From positions 1-32,765 of the forward strand of contig NZ_JANFVR010000018.1 of the NCBI RefSeq assembly GCF_024609805.1: a stretch of 32,765 nt of DNA, read 5' to 3'. Under the pieces are notes generated by a model. The model worked only from the letters and a program-made list of their open reading frames with translations. It made no database searches and was not told the origin of the DNA. This document shows positions 15,294 to 22,877 of this stretch, piece by piece (position 1 is the stretch's first letter; the number at the start of each line of letters is the position of its first letter). Source of the DNA: Tahibacter caeni. GTDB taxonomy: Bacteria; Pseudomonadota; Gammaproteobacteria; Xanthomonadales; Rhodanobacteraceae. The position numbers and the translations under genes are program-made.

Positions 15294-18209
15294 CTACAGC
15301 TGATACCTCGGCGTCGTGCGTGCCGCGTACGAAAATGCCGTCGCACGCAGCGGGTCGCTGGCCATCTGGCGGCAGAGTTCGAGAGTTTCGTCGGCGATGG
15401 TTTCGAGGCGCTGGGCGGCGTCGAAGTAGCGGTACTTGAAGTTGTAGTAGACGTGGGCGAGGTTCTGGCGGTACTGATCCATTGCCTGGTTCAGCGGGCC
15501 GTAGCTGGCGTAATTGTCCCAGCCGGGCGGCTTGTCGCCCCACTCGCGGTGGTCTCTGTCGATGTTCCAGTTGTACATCTTGTCGCGGAACGACAGGGTG
15601 TACTTGTCGTTCTTGCCGGGGAGAAGCACGTTGGGAAGGGGGTCCCACGAGGACTCGTGGTGCTGGTCGACGTAGATGTACTTCGCCGCACTCTGCCGGT
15701 CGGCCACGAGGTAGGCGAACATGCGCTGGATCTCCTTGAAGGCATCGCGCGCCAGCTGGCGCAAGTTGTCGATGTGTTCCTCGTACGGCGGCAAGGCGCC
15801 TGCTTCGAGCTGCATGCCTTCGGTGACGTATTTGTCGCGCTGGGTTTCGACGGTGAACGTCTCCCAGATTTCCGGATGCGGCCCGCGTGCGGTGACCGGC
15901 TTGCCGTCGCCGCCTTCGGCCTGCAGGTAAAAAATCTTCTTCTCCGGCTGCAGCGCGATCCTGTCGCCGTCGGCGATCGGCGTGCCCGCGACGGTGGCCC
16001 CGATCTTCACCACGGTGAAGATCTCCCAGCCGCCGACGTGCTGCGGCGGTGCGGTCGCCACGAGGTCGCCCCCGCCGCCTTCGAGTGCGCCGACATTGTG
16101 ACCCGAGGGTGTGCGCAGCAGCACCGTGTCGCCGTGGTGCAGGGTGGCGCTTCCGCTGCGGTTGAGCACGCGCACGGCCTGGGTCAGAGGCGTCTGGGTC
16201 GGGCCGCTGATCAGGCCTTTCTGCGCGTCCTGCAGTACGTATTGACCGTTGCGCAGCTTCAGGTACACGTCGGGCAGGGCCTTGGCCGGGTCATAGGCGT
16301 GCATCAGCGCAGCCTCCTGCAGCGCGTTGACATACTCCATCGCGATGAGCACGTACACCGGCAGGCCGGCGGCGACCATTTCGGCGTTCTGCGGCGTGTC
16401 CTTGATCGCGTTGTTCTCGCCGCGCTCGAGCGAAAGGAAAGCCAGTGCGAGCTGGAACTGCGCTGCCAGCGTGGTGATGTAGGCGCGCGGCAGCGCCACA
16501 TCCGTATTGATGTGGGCGCGGCGCGAGTTGAGGTAGTTCACCAGGTACAGCTTGTGCACGTTGCGCAGCGCCCCCTCGGCCTGGAACACCGCGTTGGTGG
16601 CGATCAGGCGGCGCATGTCCCTCTGCAGGTCGGCACGGAAGCGGCTGAAGAGGTCGTAGGTGCTGGTCTCCTTCTGCGGCCAGATTAGGTTGAAGGCGAA
16701 GGAGAACACCGAGGCGCCGCCGGGCACTTCGAGCAAGGTCGAGGCAAGTGCGCCCGCGCCCTGGGCGATGCCGCCGGCGATCATGCGCGTGTAGTTCTCG
16801 GCGGGGTCGCGGTAGGCCTCCATGGTGAGGTCGGGCGTGTCGGGCCAGGCCTGGGTCGGCGCTTTCTGCAGAACGAAGGTCACGCCCGTCATGCCCAGGC
16901 CGAACTCGATCAGGCCGACGCCGGGATTGCGTTCCAGGCGTGCCGGATCGACCACCGCCACGCCTTCGGGCGAGGTCGCTGCGATGGGGCCGCGGCCAGC
17001 CGCCTCGCAGCGGAGCATGAAGTTGTCAGGATGGTTGTCGTCGGCACGCTCGAACTGAAAGGAATAAGGCGCGCGGTCGCCGCTGGCGAAGCGCTGGCTC
17101 AGGCGTCGCACGCCGCGGTCGGGCGCCTCCAGGTGCAGCGGATGGCCGCTGTTGCGGCCAACGAGGACGAAGCTGTTGCCGCTGGGCGGATCGAGGGTGA
17201 AGCCGGTCGCGGCCGCCGCCGTGGCGGCGTTGGCGCGCACTTTCTTGTCGGCGTCGGCGTGCAGGTATCTGCCGTTGCTCGCCTGCAGCACGAAGCGGTC
17301 GTCCGGGCCGATCTCACCGGCGCCGCTCACGCGGCGCAGGATGAACACGTCCTCGGGACGCGCGCTCCAGCCTTGCGCCACGATGTCGTCGCCCGATTTG
17401 CCCAGGCCGAGGTAGCGCTGGTGTTGACTGCGCAGTGCCACGCGGTCGCCGGTGCGGAAGTAGCGCGAGCCGTTGAGGTTGATCATCGGCATGGGCGGGT
17501 AGAACGACGTGGCAGACTGGTCGACGATGGCGAGCCGCGCATTCGCGTCGTCGCCCTGCGTGCCCAGCGTCTGCTTCGGCGCGATGCGCGCCCCGCCCGG
17601 CAGCGGCATCACGCGAAACTGCGCGCGGCCGCTGCGCGGGTCGCTGCCGAACAGCAGCCGTGCCCCTGCGGCCTGCTCATCCTCGATGGTGAGAAAGCAG
17701 TCGTCGGCATAGGCGGCGCGCAGGTTGTAGTAGGTGTCGTCGAGCGCGCGGCTGGCGAGGCTGGGCAGCGGCTCGGCAGGCGCCGCCGGGGCGAAGTCGA
17801 TCTTCCAGCGGCAGGCAGCGCTCTTCTTGCTGCGCTCCTCCAGCCCGAGACCCTGGCCGGCGCCGTTGTGCTTTAGCGCAAGCGTGGGATGCAGGGCCGG
17901 CACGACATAGGCCAGGTCGCCGGTTTCCCTGTCCCAGCCGATGCTGACGCGCGCGCGGCTCAGCACGTCCTCGTTGAGGACCGATTCGTAGGTGACGCGG
18001 CGGTCGGGAGTGAAACACAGGACCTTGCCGCGACGCTGATCGAAAAAGATGTCGTAGCCGGGCACGGCGAGCAGGCGCCAGCAGGCGCCGATTTCGAGCT
18101 TGCCGTTGGGGCGCAGGGTGCCCGTGGTCAACGATCCGTCCGCGTGAGCCGGCGCGAGCAGGCCGAGCTGGGGTTGGTCGGGCAGACTGAAAATCTGGGT
18201 CTTGGCCAT
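15294..18209 (-). CDS. Putative pore-forming toxin: Cry delta-endotoxin-like helical domain with beta-trefoil/fascin-like modules
   Basis: 971 residues, no signal peptide. Residues ~1-240 are beta-rich and contain a possible lectin-like module. Residues ~250-390 carry repeated 'DRVALRSQHQRYLGL / DRFVLQASNGRYLHAD' blocks typical of fascin-like beta-trefoils. Residues ~458-640 are helical: an amphipathic/hydrophobic hairpin (GGIAQGAGALAS..., ending in FSFAFNLIWP at ~502-511), then long amphipathic helices, a hydrophobic helix (~573-594) and AAGLPVYVLIAMEYVNALQEA (~613-633). This order resembles the pore-forming N-terminal domain of Cry proteins. A second trefoil-like part (~645-790) and a Trp/Tyr-rich helical C-terminus follow. 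ATG 18209 has an AAAGGA ribosome site. No immunity or secretion gene adjoins it. The fold assignment is by eye and needs a structural comparison. Confidence 0.7.
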   Translation of the reverse strand: MAKTQIFSLPDQPQLGLLAPAHADGSLTTGTLRPNGKLEIGACWRLLAVPGYDIFFDQRRGKVLCFTPDRRVTYESVLNEDVLSRARVSIGWDRETGDLAYVVPALHPTLALKHNGAGQGLGLEERSKKSAACRWKIDFAPAAPAEPLPSLASRALDDTYYNLRAAYADDCFLTIEDEQAAGARLLFGSDPRSGRAQFRVMPLPGGARIAPKQTLGTQGDDANARLAIVDQSATSFYPPMPMINLNGSRYFRTGDRVALRSQHQRYLGLGKSGDDIVAQGWSARPEDVFILRRVSGAGEIGPDDRFVLQASNGRYLHADADKKVRANAATAAAATGFTLDPPSGNSFVLVGRNSGHPLHLEAPDRGVRRLSQRFASGDRAPYSFQFERADDNHPDNFMLRCEAAGRGPIAATSPEGVAVVDPARLERNPGVGLIEFGLGMTGVTFVLQKAPTQAWPDTPDLTMEAYRDPAENYTRMIAGGIAQGAGALASTLLEVPGGASVFSFAFNLIWPQKETSTYDLFSRFRADLQRDMRRLIATNAVFQAEGALRNVHKLYLVNYLNSRRAHINTDVALPRAYITTLAAQFQLALAFLSLERGENNAIKDTPQNAEMVAAGLPVYVLIAMEYVNALQEAALMHAYDPAKALPDVYLKLRNGQYVLQDAQKGLISGPTQTPLTQAVRVLNRSGSATLHHGDTVLLRTPSGHNVGALEGGGGDLVATAPPQHVGGWEIFTVVKIGATVAGTPIADGDRIALQPEKKIFYLQAEGGDGKPVTARGPHPEIWETFTVETQRDKYVTEGMQLEAGALPPYEEHIDNLRQLARDAFKEIQRMFAYLVADRQSAAKYIYVDQHHESSWDPLPNVLLPGKNDKYTLSFRDKMYNWNIDRDHREWGDKPPGWDNYASYGPLNQAMDQYRQNLAHVYYNFKYRYFDAAQRLETIADETLELCRQMASDPLRATAFSYAARTTPRYQL

Positions 18210-18744
18210 GATGACATCCTTTCGACGGGCGGCGCTGGCGCGGACTGGGGCCGAACGCGTCCGAAGGCGGGACGACGACGCGCGGCACCGGGCAGTGGGC
18301 ATTCCGAAAGCCGGGGCGCTCGCGGGCGCGCGCAGCGTCCTGCGCACATACCCGTCGCGCGCGACGTCCTGACGGGCGCCGCAGTCTTTCCCCTTGTGCA
18401 TACCTAGCGTGCTCGGGAAAACGAAACTATCGCTCCGATTTACCGAAGCCGCTCGAGCACGACCGGCATCCTCTGCACGACAGGTCCGTCCGGAAGCCCG
18501 ATCTCGCTCAATGGCGCAGGGGGCGGTCGAGGCGTCCCGTCGGCAGGTCCGGTAATGGCGATGACGGGTGAGCGCGAGTTGCGTCTGAAGGCAGCGTTCT
18601 GAGGCAGAATGGCCGCGAATTGCGGCTTCGGAAGCTCGACGTCATCCGAAGCTGCATGGATCTCCTCGTAGCTGGTGCGTGGCCCGGGCGAGGCTGAGCG
18701 GACTCGGTGACCTGTCCAGATCCTCCCTTATGTTGGCTCACCCC
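18210..18744. other. 535-bp gap between toxin gene and the UbiB-family gene
   Basis: Holds no gene I can support. On the minus strand a frame stays open from ~18728 to a TAA at 18440 with protein-like composition (includes ELPKPQFAAILPQNAAFRR) but has no ATG/GTG/TTG start, so it may be a decayed gene end. A 49-codon ORF (18508-18657, minus) has AGGAG before its ATG but overlaps that frame. No FNR-type box is present. The intact UbiB-family gene must now be transcribed from this foreign upstream region. Confidence 0.6.
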
Positions 18745-18881
18745 ATGACGACGAGAGCGACGGAGCCGCGGCACCGATGTGGGACACCCTGATCGCCAGT
18801 TTCGACACCGCGCGCGTACAGACGCTCGCGGGCATCCTCGTGCGGCATGGCTTCGGCGACCTGCTGCGCCGGCTCGGCATC
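18745..18881 (+). repeat. Right copy of 137-bp direct repeat
   Basis: Pairs with 14920-15056 with one mismatch. This copy continues into the complete UbiB-family gene. Distance between the inner ends is about 3.7 kb. Confidence 0.97.
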
Positions 18882-20456
18882 GCGCGTGCGCTGCACCGCG
18901 TCGAGGGCGCGGTGCCGGTCGAGCGGCTCGAGCACTGGATATCCCAGCCCGCGCCGGTGCGCGTGCGTCATGCGCTGGAGGAAATGGGGCCGTGCTTCGT
19001 CAAGCTCGGCCAGCTGCTCGCCACGCGCGTGGACCTGTTTCCGCCGGAATGGATCGCCGAATTCAGCCGCCTGCAGAATGCCGTGCCGCCGGTCCCGTTC
19101 GAGATACTGCGGCAAGAAATGCAGGAGGCGCTGGGGCAAGCGCCCGAGGCGGCGTTCCTGAGCATCGACGCTGCGCCGCTGGCGGCCGCATCGATCGCGC
19201 AGGTGCACCGCGCCCGGCTCGCCGACGGACGCGAGGTCGTCATCAAGGTGCGCCGCCCCGGCATACGTCCGCTCGTCGAGGCGGACATGCGGCTGCTGCA
19301 GTACGCCGCGCGCCGGATCGAGGCGCGCTTTCCCGAGCTGCGACGCTTCCATCCGGTCGGCATGGTGCGGCAGTTCCGCAACTCGCTGATGCAGGAGCTC
19401 GACCTCGCCGCCGAATGCCGCAACGCCGAGCGCATCGCGGCGGGCTTTTCCGACGATCCGCGCCTGATCGTGCCGGCGGTGCATTGGTCCTGCACCAGCG
19501 AACGCATGAACGTGCAGGACTACGTCGACGGGATTGCGCTGGCCGATCTCGCCGGTCTCGAGCGGGCCGGCGTCGATCGCGCGGCGATCGCTCGCACCGG
19601 CGCCCAGCTCGTGCTGAAGATGATGCTGCGCGACGGCTTCTTCCACGCCGATCCGCATTCGGGCAACGTCTTCGCGCTGGCCGACTCGCGCATCGCGCTG
19701 ATCGATTTCGGCATGGTCGGCCGCCTGTCGCAGGCGCGGCGCGGCGAGGTCGTGCAGCTGCTGTTCGGACTCGTGGAACGCGACGCCGAACGCGTCTGCG
19801 CCGTGCTGCTGGACTGGGCCGGCGAGGCCGACGTCGACACGGCGGAGCTCGCGACCGACGTCGACGCCTTCATCGACCGCTACCACAGCGTGCCGCTCGC
19901 GCAGCTCGATCTCGCGCGCATGCTGCTCGACGTGACCGTGCTGCTGCGCCAGCATCGGCTCGCGCTGCCGGCAGACCTCGCGCTGCTGATCAAGGTCTGC
20001 CTGACCCTCGATGGGCTCGGCCGCCGCCTCGACCCGGCCTTCGACATGGCGACCCAGGCGCGGCCGTTCCTGCGCCGCGCGATGATCGAGCGTTATCGTC
20101 CCGCCACGCTCGCGCGGCGCGGCATGACCGCGCTGGCCGATTTCTCCGAGCTGATCGTTGCGGTTCCGCAGGAGCTGCGCCGGCTGCTGCGGACGTTGCG
20201 CGGCGGCAAGGCCGGCCTGCGCATGCAGGTCGAGGAACTGCGCGACTTCAGCCGCGACGTCAGCCATTCCGCGAACCGCCTCGCGGGCAGCCTCGTCATT
20301 GCCGCGCTGATCGTCGGTTCCTCGATCACGATGACCGTCAAGGGCGGGCCGACCTTGCTCGGCCTGCCATTCTTCGGCCTGCTCGGTTTCGTCGGCGCGT
20401 CGCTCGCCGGCGTCTGGCTGCTGTGGTCGATCTTCCGCAGCGGCGGCGGGCGCTGA
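18777..20456 (+). CDS. ABC1/AarF/UbiB family atypical kinase with C-terminal membrane anchor
   Basis: 559 residues. The UbiB/ADCK signature is complete: the KxGQ motif (FVKLGQ, ~74-79), the Ala-rich loop AAASIAQVH (~136-144), VIKV with the conserved Lys157, FFHADPHSGN (~288-297) and DFGMVG (~310-315). Two hydrophobic helices at the C-terminus (~503-525 and 530-552) anchor it in the inner membrane, as in E. coli UbiB. The family supports ubiquinone biosynthesis through ATPase or kinase-like activity. Whether this is the housekeeping UbiB or a second paralogue tied to the stress island cannot be told; no ubiE or ubiJ is adjacent. Start ATG 18777 has ACGGAG upstream inside the repeat. Its promoter was replaced by the insert. 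Confidence 0.93.
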   Translation: MWDTLIASFDTARVQTLAGILVRHGFGDLLRRLGIARALHRVEGAVPVERLEHWISQPAPVRVRHALEEMGPCFVKLGQLLATRVDLFPPEWIAEFSRLQNAVPPVPFEILRQEMQEALGQAPEAAFLSIDAAPLAAASIAQVHRARLADGREVVIKVRRPGIRPLVEADMRLLQYAARRIEARFPELRRFHPVGMVRQFRNSLMQELDLAAECRNAERIAAGFSDDPRLIVPAVHWSCTSERMNVQDYVDGIALADLAGLERAGVDRAAIARTGAQLVLKMMLRDGFFHADPHSGNVFALADSRIALIDFGMVGRLSQARRGEVVQLLFGLVERDAERVCAVLLDWAGEADVDTAELATDVDAFIDRYHSVPLAQLDLARMLLDVTVLLRQHRLALPADLALLIKVCLTLDGLGRRLDPAFDMATQARPFLRRAMIERYRPATLARRGMTALADFSELIVAVPQELRRLLRTLRGGKAGLRMQVEELRDFSRDVSHSANRLAGSLVIAALIVGSSITMTVKGGPTLLGLPFFGLLGFVGASLAGVWLLWSIFRSGGGR

Positions 20457-20524
20457 GCCGCACGCGGGATGCGGGCCGCCGGACCGGCGAGAAACTCGAC
20501 GAGTCGGTGAGATGGATGGCGAAG

Positions 20525-20545
20525 CGGCACGAATTCGCCGTGCCG
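20525..20545. terminator. Possible bidirectional terminator hairpin
   Basis: CGGCACG and CGTGCCG form a 7-bp stem with a 7-nt loop between the convergent UbiB-family and SDH-protease genes. There is no U-tract, so support is weak. Confidence 0.35.
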
Positions 20546-20571
20546 TCCAGGCCGGAGCGGCGCGCAGGCGA

Positions 20572-21447
20572 CTAGCCGCGTTGGACCGGCGGCGGGCTGT
20601 CGGCCGGGGTCACCGGATACCGGCGGCCGCGCCGCCCGGAGTTGCGCCCGTACTCGACGCTCGGCGGACGCCCCTTGGGCGCGGGATAGAGACTGATCAT
20701 CTTCATGATCTCGTCGGGCATCGCCGTGTCCACCGGCAGGCCCAGGGCGGCCGCTTCATCGGACGTGATCGGATAGTCGTGCGTCCACTGTCCTTCGGAA
20801 AGCGCAGAGGCGACATGCTCGATCAGGTCCTCGCGCAGCCGGCCGGCCAGCAGCGAGGACACCGCGCGGCGTACCTGATCCAGCGCCATGCCTGCCTGGT
20901 CGTCGAGAATCAGCGTGTTGTCGTCGACGTCCTTGTCGTCCTTCCTGGCGACGGCGCGCCGGATCGACGCGGCCGGATAGCCGTCCAGCAGCGGATCGAC
21001 CGGGCCGAGCACGGCGTGCTCGCACATCACGATACGGTCGGCGGCCAGCGCGATCAGCGTTCCGCCGGACATCGCGTAGTGCGGCACGAACGCCGTCACG
21101 GTGCCGCGATGGCGGCAGAGGGCGCGGGCGATCTGCAGCGCCGCGAGAACCAGTCCACCGGGCGTGTGCAGCACGATGTCGATGGGGCGGTCCGGCTCGG
21201 TTTCGAGGATGGCCCGGATGACCTGCTCGGAATCCTCGACGTCGATGTAGCGCATGAGCGGCACGCCGAAGAAACTCATGGTCTCCTGCCGGTGCACAAG
21301 CAGGATCACGCGGCTGCCGCGCGTGGCTTCGACCTGTGTGCGCAGCTGCACTCGCGCGTTCGTCAACAGACGTCGCGTGAGCAGCGGCTGCAGCATCGAC
21401 GCGAACAGCAGCCACCACAGCAGATCGGTGCCGAACCAGGCAGGCAT
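20572..21447 (-). CDS. SDH-family Clp-fold membrane serine protease
   Basis: 291 residues. One N-terminal membrane segment (~8-24, LLWWLLFASMLQPLL) is followed by a ClpP/SppA-like fold: SRVILLVHRQE (~45-55), the oxyanion-forming HTPGG (~94-98), the nucleophile in HYAMSGGT (Ser127) and HAVLGPVDP (~144-152). The match is to the 'SDH family Clp fold serine proteinase' (PF01972) over its full length, so it is probably an intact membrane-associated peptidase whose target is unknown. The ORF is open to 21534, but ATG 21447 fits the family's N-terminus and lies 5 nt after the stop of a short upstream ORF with a strong ribosome site, suggesting coupling. Predicted control by the FNR-type box at 21620. 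Confidence 0.88.
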   Translation of the reverse strand: MPAWFGTDLLWWLLFASMLQPLLTRRLLTNARVQLRTQVEATRGSRVILLVHRQETMSFFGVPLMRYIDVEDSEQVIRAILETEPDRPIDIVLHTPGGLVLAALQIARALCRHRGTVTAFVPHYAMSGGTLIALAADRIVMCEHAVLGPVDPLLDGYPAASIRRAVARKDDKDVDDNTLILDDQAGMALDQVRRAVSSLLAGRLREDLIEHVASALSEGQWTHDYPITSDEAAALGLPVDTAMPDEIMKMISLYPAPKGRPPSVEYGRNSGRRGRRYPVTPADSPPPVQRG

Positions 21448-21452
21448 CGCGC

Positions 21453-21560
21453 TAGCAACCCTGTCGGCGAATGCCGGCCGCCTGGTCGGCGATCCGATCG
21501 CGAACGGGGCTCCCCAGCGCGGCTGCGCCGGCATTGGCGACGCGGACTGTCGATTTCATC
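21453..21560 (-). CDS. 35-codon upstream ORF (leader) before the SDH protease
   Basis: Starts at ATG 21560 with a good ribosome site (GGAGA, about 7 nt away) and encodes 35 residues beginning MKSTVRVANAG and ending RRQGC. The stop lies 5 nt before the protease ATG in a different frame. It is exactly this ATG, not the protease start, that stands 59 nt from the FNR-type box, the same distance as at the other genes. It may be a translational-coupling leader. A frameshift that split off the N-terminus of the protease is the alternative, although the protease looks complete without it. Confidence 0.55.
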
Positions 21561-21619
21561 GTCGGTCTCCTCGGACGGCTCCAGGCCAGGCCAGCTTGCG
21601 CGCTTCGCGGCGGATCGGC

Positions 21620-21633
21620 TTGACCGCCGTCAA
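21620..21633 (-). promoter_or_regulatory. FNR/ANR-type box for leader ORF and SDH protease
   Basis: TTGACCGCCGTCAA fits TTGAY-N4-RTCAA. CAAGCT at 21593-21598 is at the -10 position; the leader ORF start is 59 nt away. Confidence 0.75.
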
Positions 21634-21779
21634 CTTCGGCGGCGCTTCGACGGAGTTCGACCGCGACCGGCGTCCGGTGCAGCGATCCGATCGGCCCGTA
21701 TCGGCGACGAGGATGGCCGGGCTGTGGCGCTTGTCATCTCTATCGGCTGGAATCCGCGCGCGCCCGACTATCCGGCCGC

Positions 21780-22238
21780 TCAGGGTTGCGATGCGGACGG
21801 CGGCTCGCTTCCAGCGGCCAGGCGTTCGTTCAGTTGCGCCGCCCCGAGGGAGGTCAGGTCATGGCCGATCTCGCGTTTCAGCTGGCGCTTCAGTTCCTTG
21901 CCCAGGCGCGCATGCAGCAGACCGAGGAACCGCGGGGGCGCGAGCAGCACGAGTTCGTCGAAACGCCGGGCCATGCGCCCCTCGTCGAGGGCTTCGCACA
22001 ACAGGCGGGCGAACGCCTGCTGGCTCTTGTCGCGATCGCTCAGATGCGGCTCGATCGCGTGCCGGGCGCTGTTCGCGCTCTCCTGCGAGCGGGGCAGGCG
22101 ATCCGCATGCGCCTGGCGGCCTGGCGCATGTCCGTCCGGATTGGTGAAACAGGTGACTTCGACCGGAAGGTCCGCTCCGTCCTTGACGAACAATCGGGCC
22201 CGCGTACCGTTTGCGGCCAATATCCATGAACGTGCCAT
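21780..22238 (-). CDS. 'Host attachment' family protein (PF10116)
   Basis: 152 residues. It opens with SWILAANGTRARLFV, the typical first strand of the family, and has the conserved middle block 'FDELVLLAPPRFLGLLHARLGKELKRQL' between residues ~91 and 118. The fold is related to the eRF1 domain-2-like (baeRF) proteins. The name comes from an Agrobacterium attachment phenotype; a ribosome- or RNA-related stress role is more likely from the fold, but unproven. No signal peptide, so cytoplasmic. ATG 22238 has GGAGAG upstream; the longer frame to 22277 lacks support. An FNR-type box (22304-22317) lies 65 nt upstream. Confidence 0.9.
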   Translation of the reverse strand: MARSWILAANGTRARLFVKDGADLPVEVTCFTNPDGHAPGRQAHADRLPRSQESANSARHAIEPHLSDRDKSQQAFARLLCEALDEGRMARRFDELVLLAPPRFLGLLHARLGKELKRQLKREIGHDLTSLGAAQLNERLAAGSEPPSASQP

Positions 22239-22303
22239 GGCGCTCTCCGCGACGAGGAAATGGAAACCTGGGCGCATTCGAGCGCGCCGCCGCGACGCCG
22301 GTA

Positions 22304-22317
22304 TTGATCCAGATCAA
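22304..22317 (-). promoter_or_regulatory. FNR/ANR-type box for host-attachment gene
   Basis: TTGATCCAGATCAA, a perfect TTGAT-N4-ATCAA. TCGAAT at 22276-22281 fits the -10 position on the minus strand. It is the left one of two boxes 50 bp apart in a divergent intergenic region. Confidence 0.82.
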
Positions 22318-22367
22318 CGGCGCGCTGCATGCCGGCATGGACGCCGTTTGCGGAGACCGATGCGCAT

Positions 22368-22381
22368 TTGATCCGCGTCAA
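22368..22381 (+). promoter_or_regulatory. FNR/ANR-type box for small basic protein gene
   Basis: TTGATCCGCGTCAA fits TTGAY-N4-RTCAA. TAAGGT at 22403-22408 fits the -10 position and the ATG at 22439 is 57 nt away. Confidence 0.78.
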
Positions 22382-22438
22382 CACGCTGCAGGAAGCCGTG
22401 CGTAAGGTGGAAGGCCGCACGAAGCAGGAGAGCACGAC

Positions 22439-22663
22439 ATGTCGCGTGGTTCCACTGCCAAGCCGCGCAAGAGCGGTGCCGATCGCCACGCCGCGCGCCG
22501 TCGTCGCGCCGAAGCCGAATCCGCACGGAGCAGTCGCGAGCAGGAGCGCGACCGCACGCCGGCCGGAAAAGAGCAGGGCAGGGGCAGCGACCCCAGATCG
22601 ATGGGCGACGCCGGCGATCTCGAACAATGGCTCGACGCGGAGCGACTGCTGGGATTCCTTTGA
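22439..22663 (+). CDS. Small, highly charged protein (74 aa), unknown function
   Basis: I do not recognise a family. The N-terminal two thirds are very rich in Arg, Lys, Glu and Ser and are predicted to be disordered (SGADRHAARRRRAEAESARS), while the last ~20 residues are acidic-amphipathic and could form a helix (GDAGDLEQWLDAERLLGF). AGGAG stands 8 nt before the ATG. Its own FNR-type box with -10 and the island's usual 57-nt spacing make it a real gene rather than a chance frame. Basic disordered body plus acidic helix would suit a nucleic-acid- or ribosome-associated stress protein, but this is a guess. The 214 nt downstream hold nothing recognisable. Confidence 0.72.
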   Translation: MSRGSTAKPRKSGADRHAARRRRAEAESARSSREQERDRTPAGKEQGRGSDPRSMGDAGDLEQWLDAERLLGFL

Positions 22664-22877
22664 GCGCATCGGCACACCGGAAAATATCCCTCGCATGGCT
22701 GCGTCCGGAACGTCGCGAGCCGGTCCGTGCCTGGCGGCGTCGACAGAGGAGACGCATCCGCCGTGGCGACCGGAATAGCCGGCGTCGCGGCACGATCCGG
22801 ATCGCAGGCAGAGGGCGGATGTGCTTTCTTAGCCGGTCCCACGGCGGCGGAATCCCCGTCGGCACGGACTATCCGGA

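Noticed and set aside
15158-15303. Short plus-strand ORF behind the orphan box
   Set aside because: No ribosome site, no recognisable product, and it overlaps the end of the toxin gene antisense.
15057-18744. Insert as a classical transposon
   Set aside because: No transposase, integrase or terminal inverted repeats were seen, and a 137-bp target duplication is too long for known insertion sequences.
18738-20267. 509-codon minus-strand frame opposite the UbiB-family gene
   Set aside because: Antisense shadow; the plus strand has all UbiB motifs in order.
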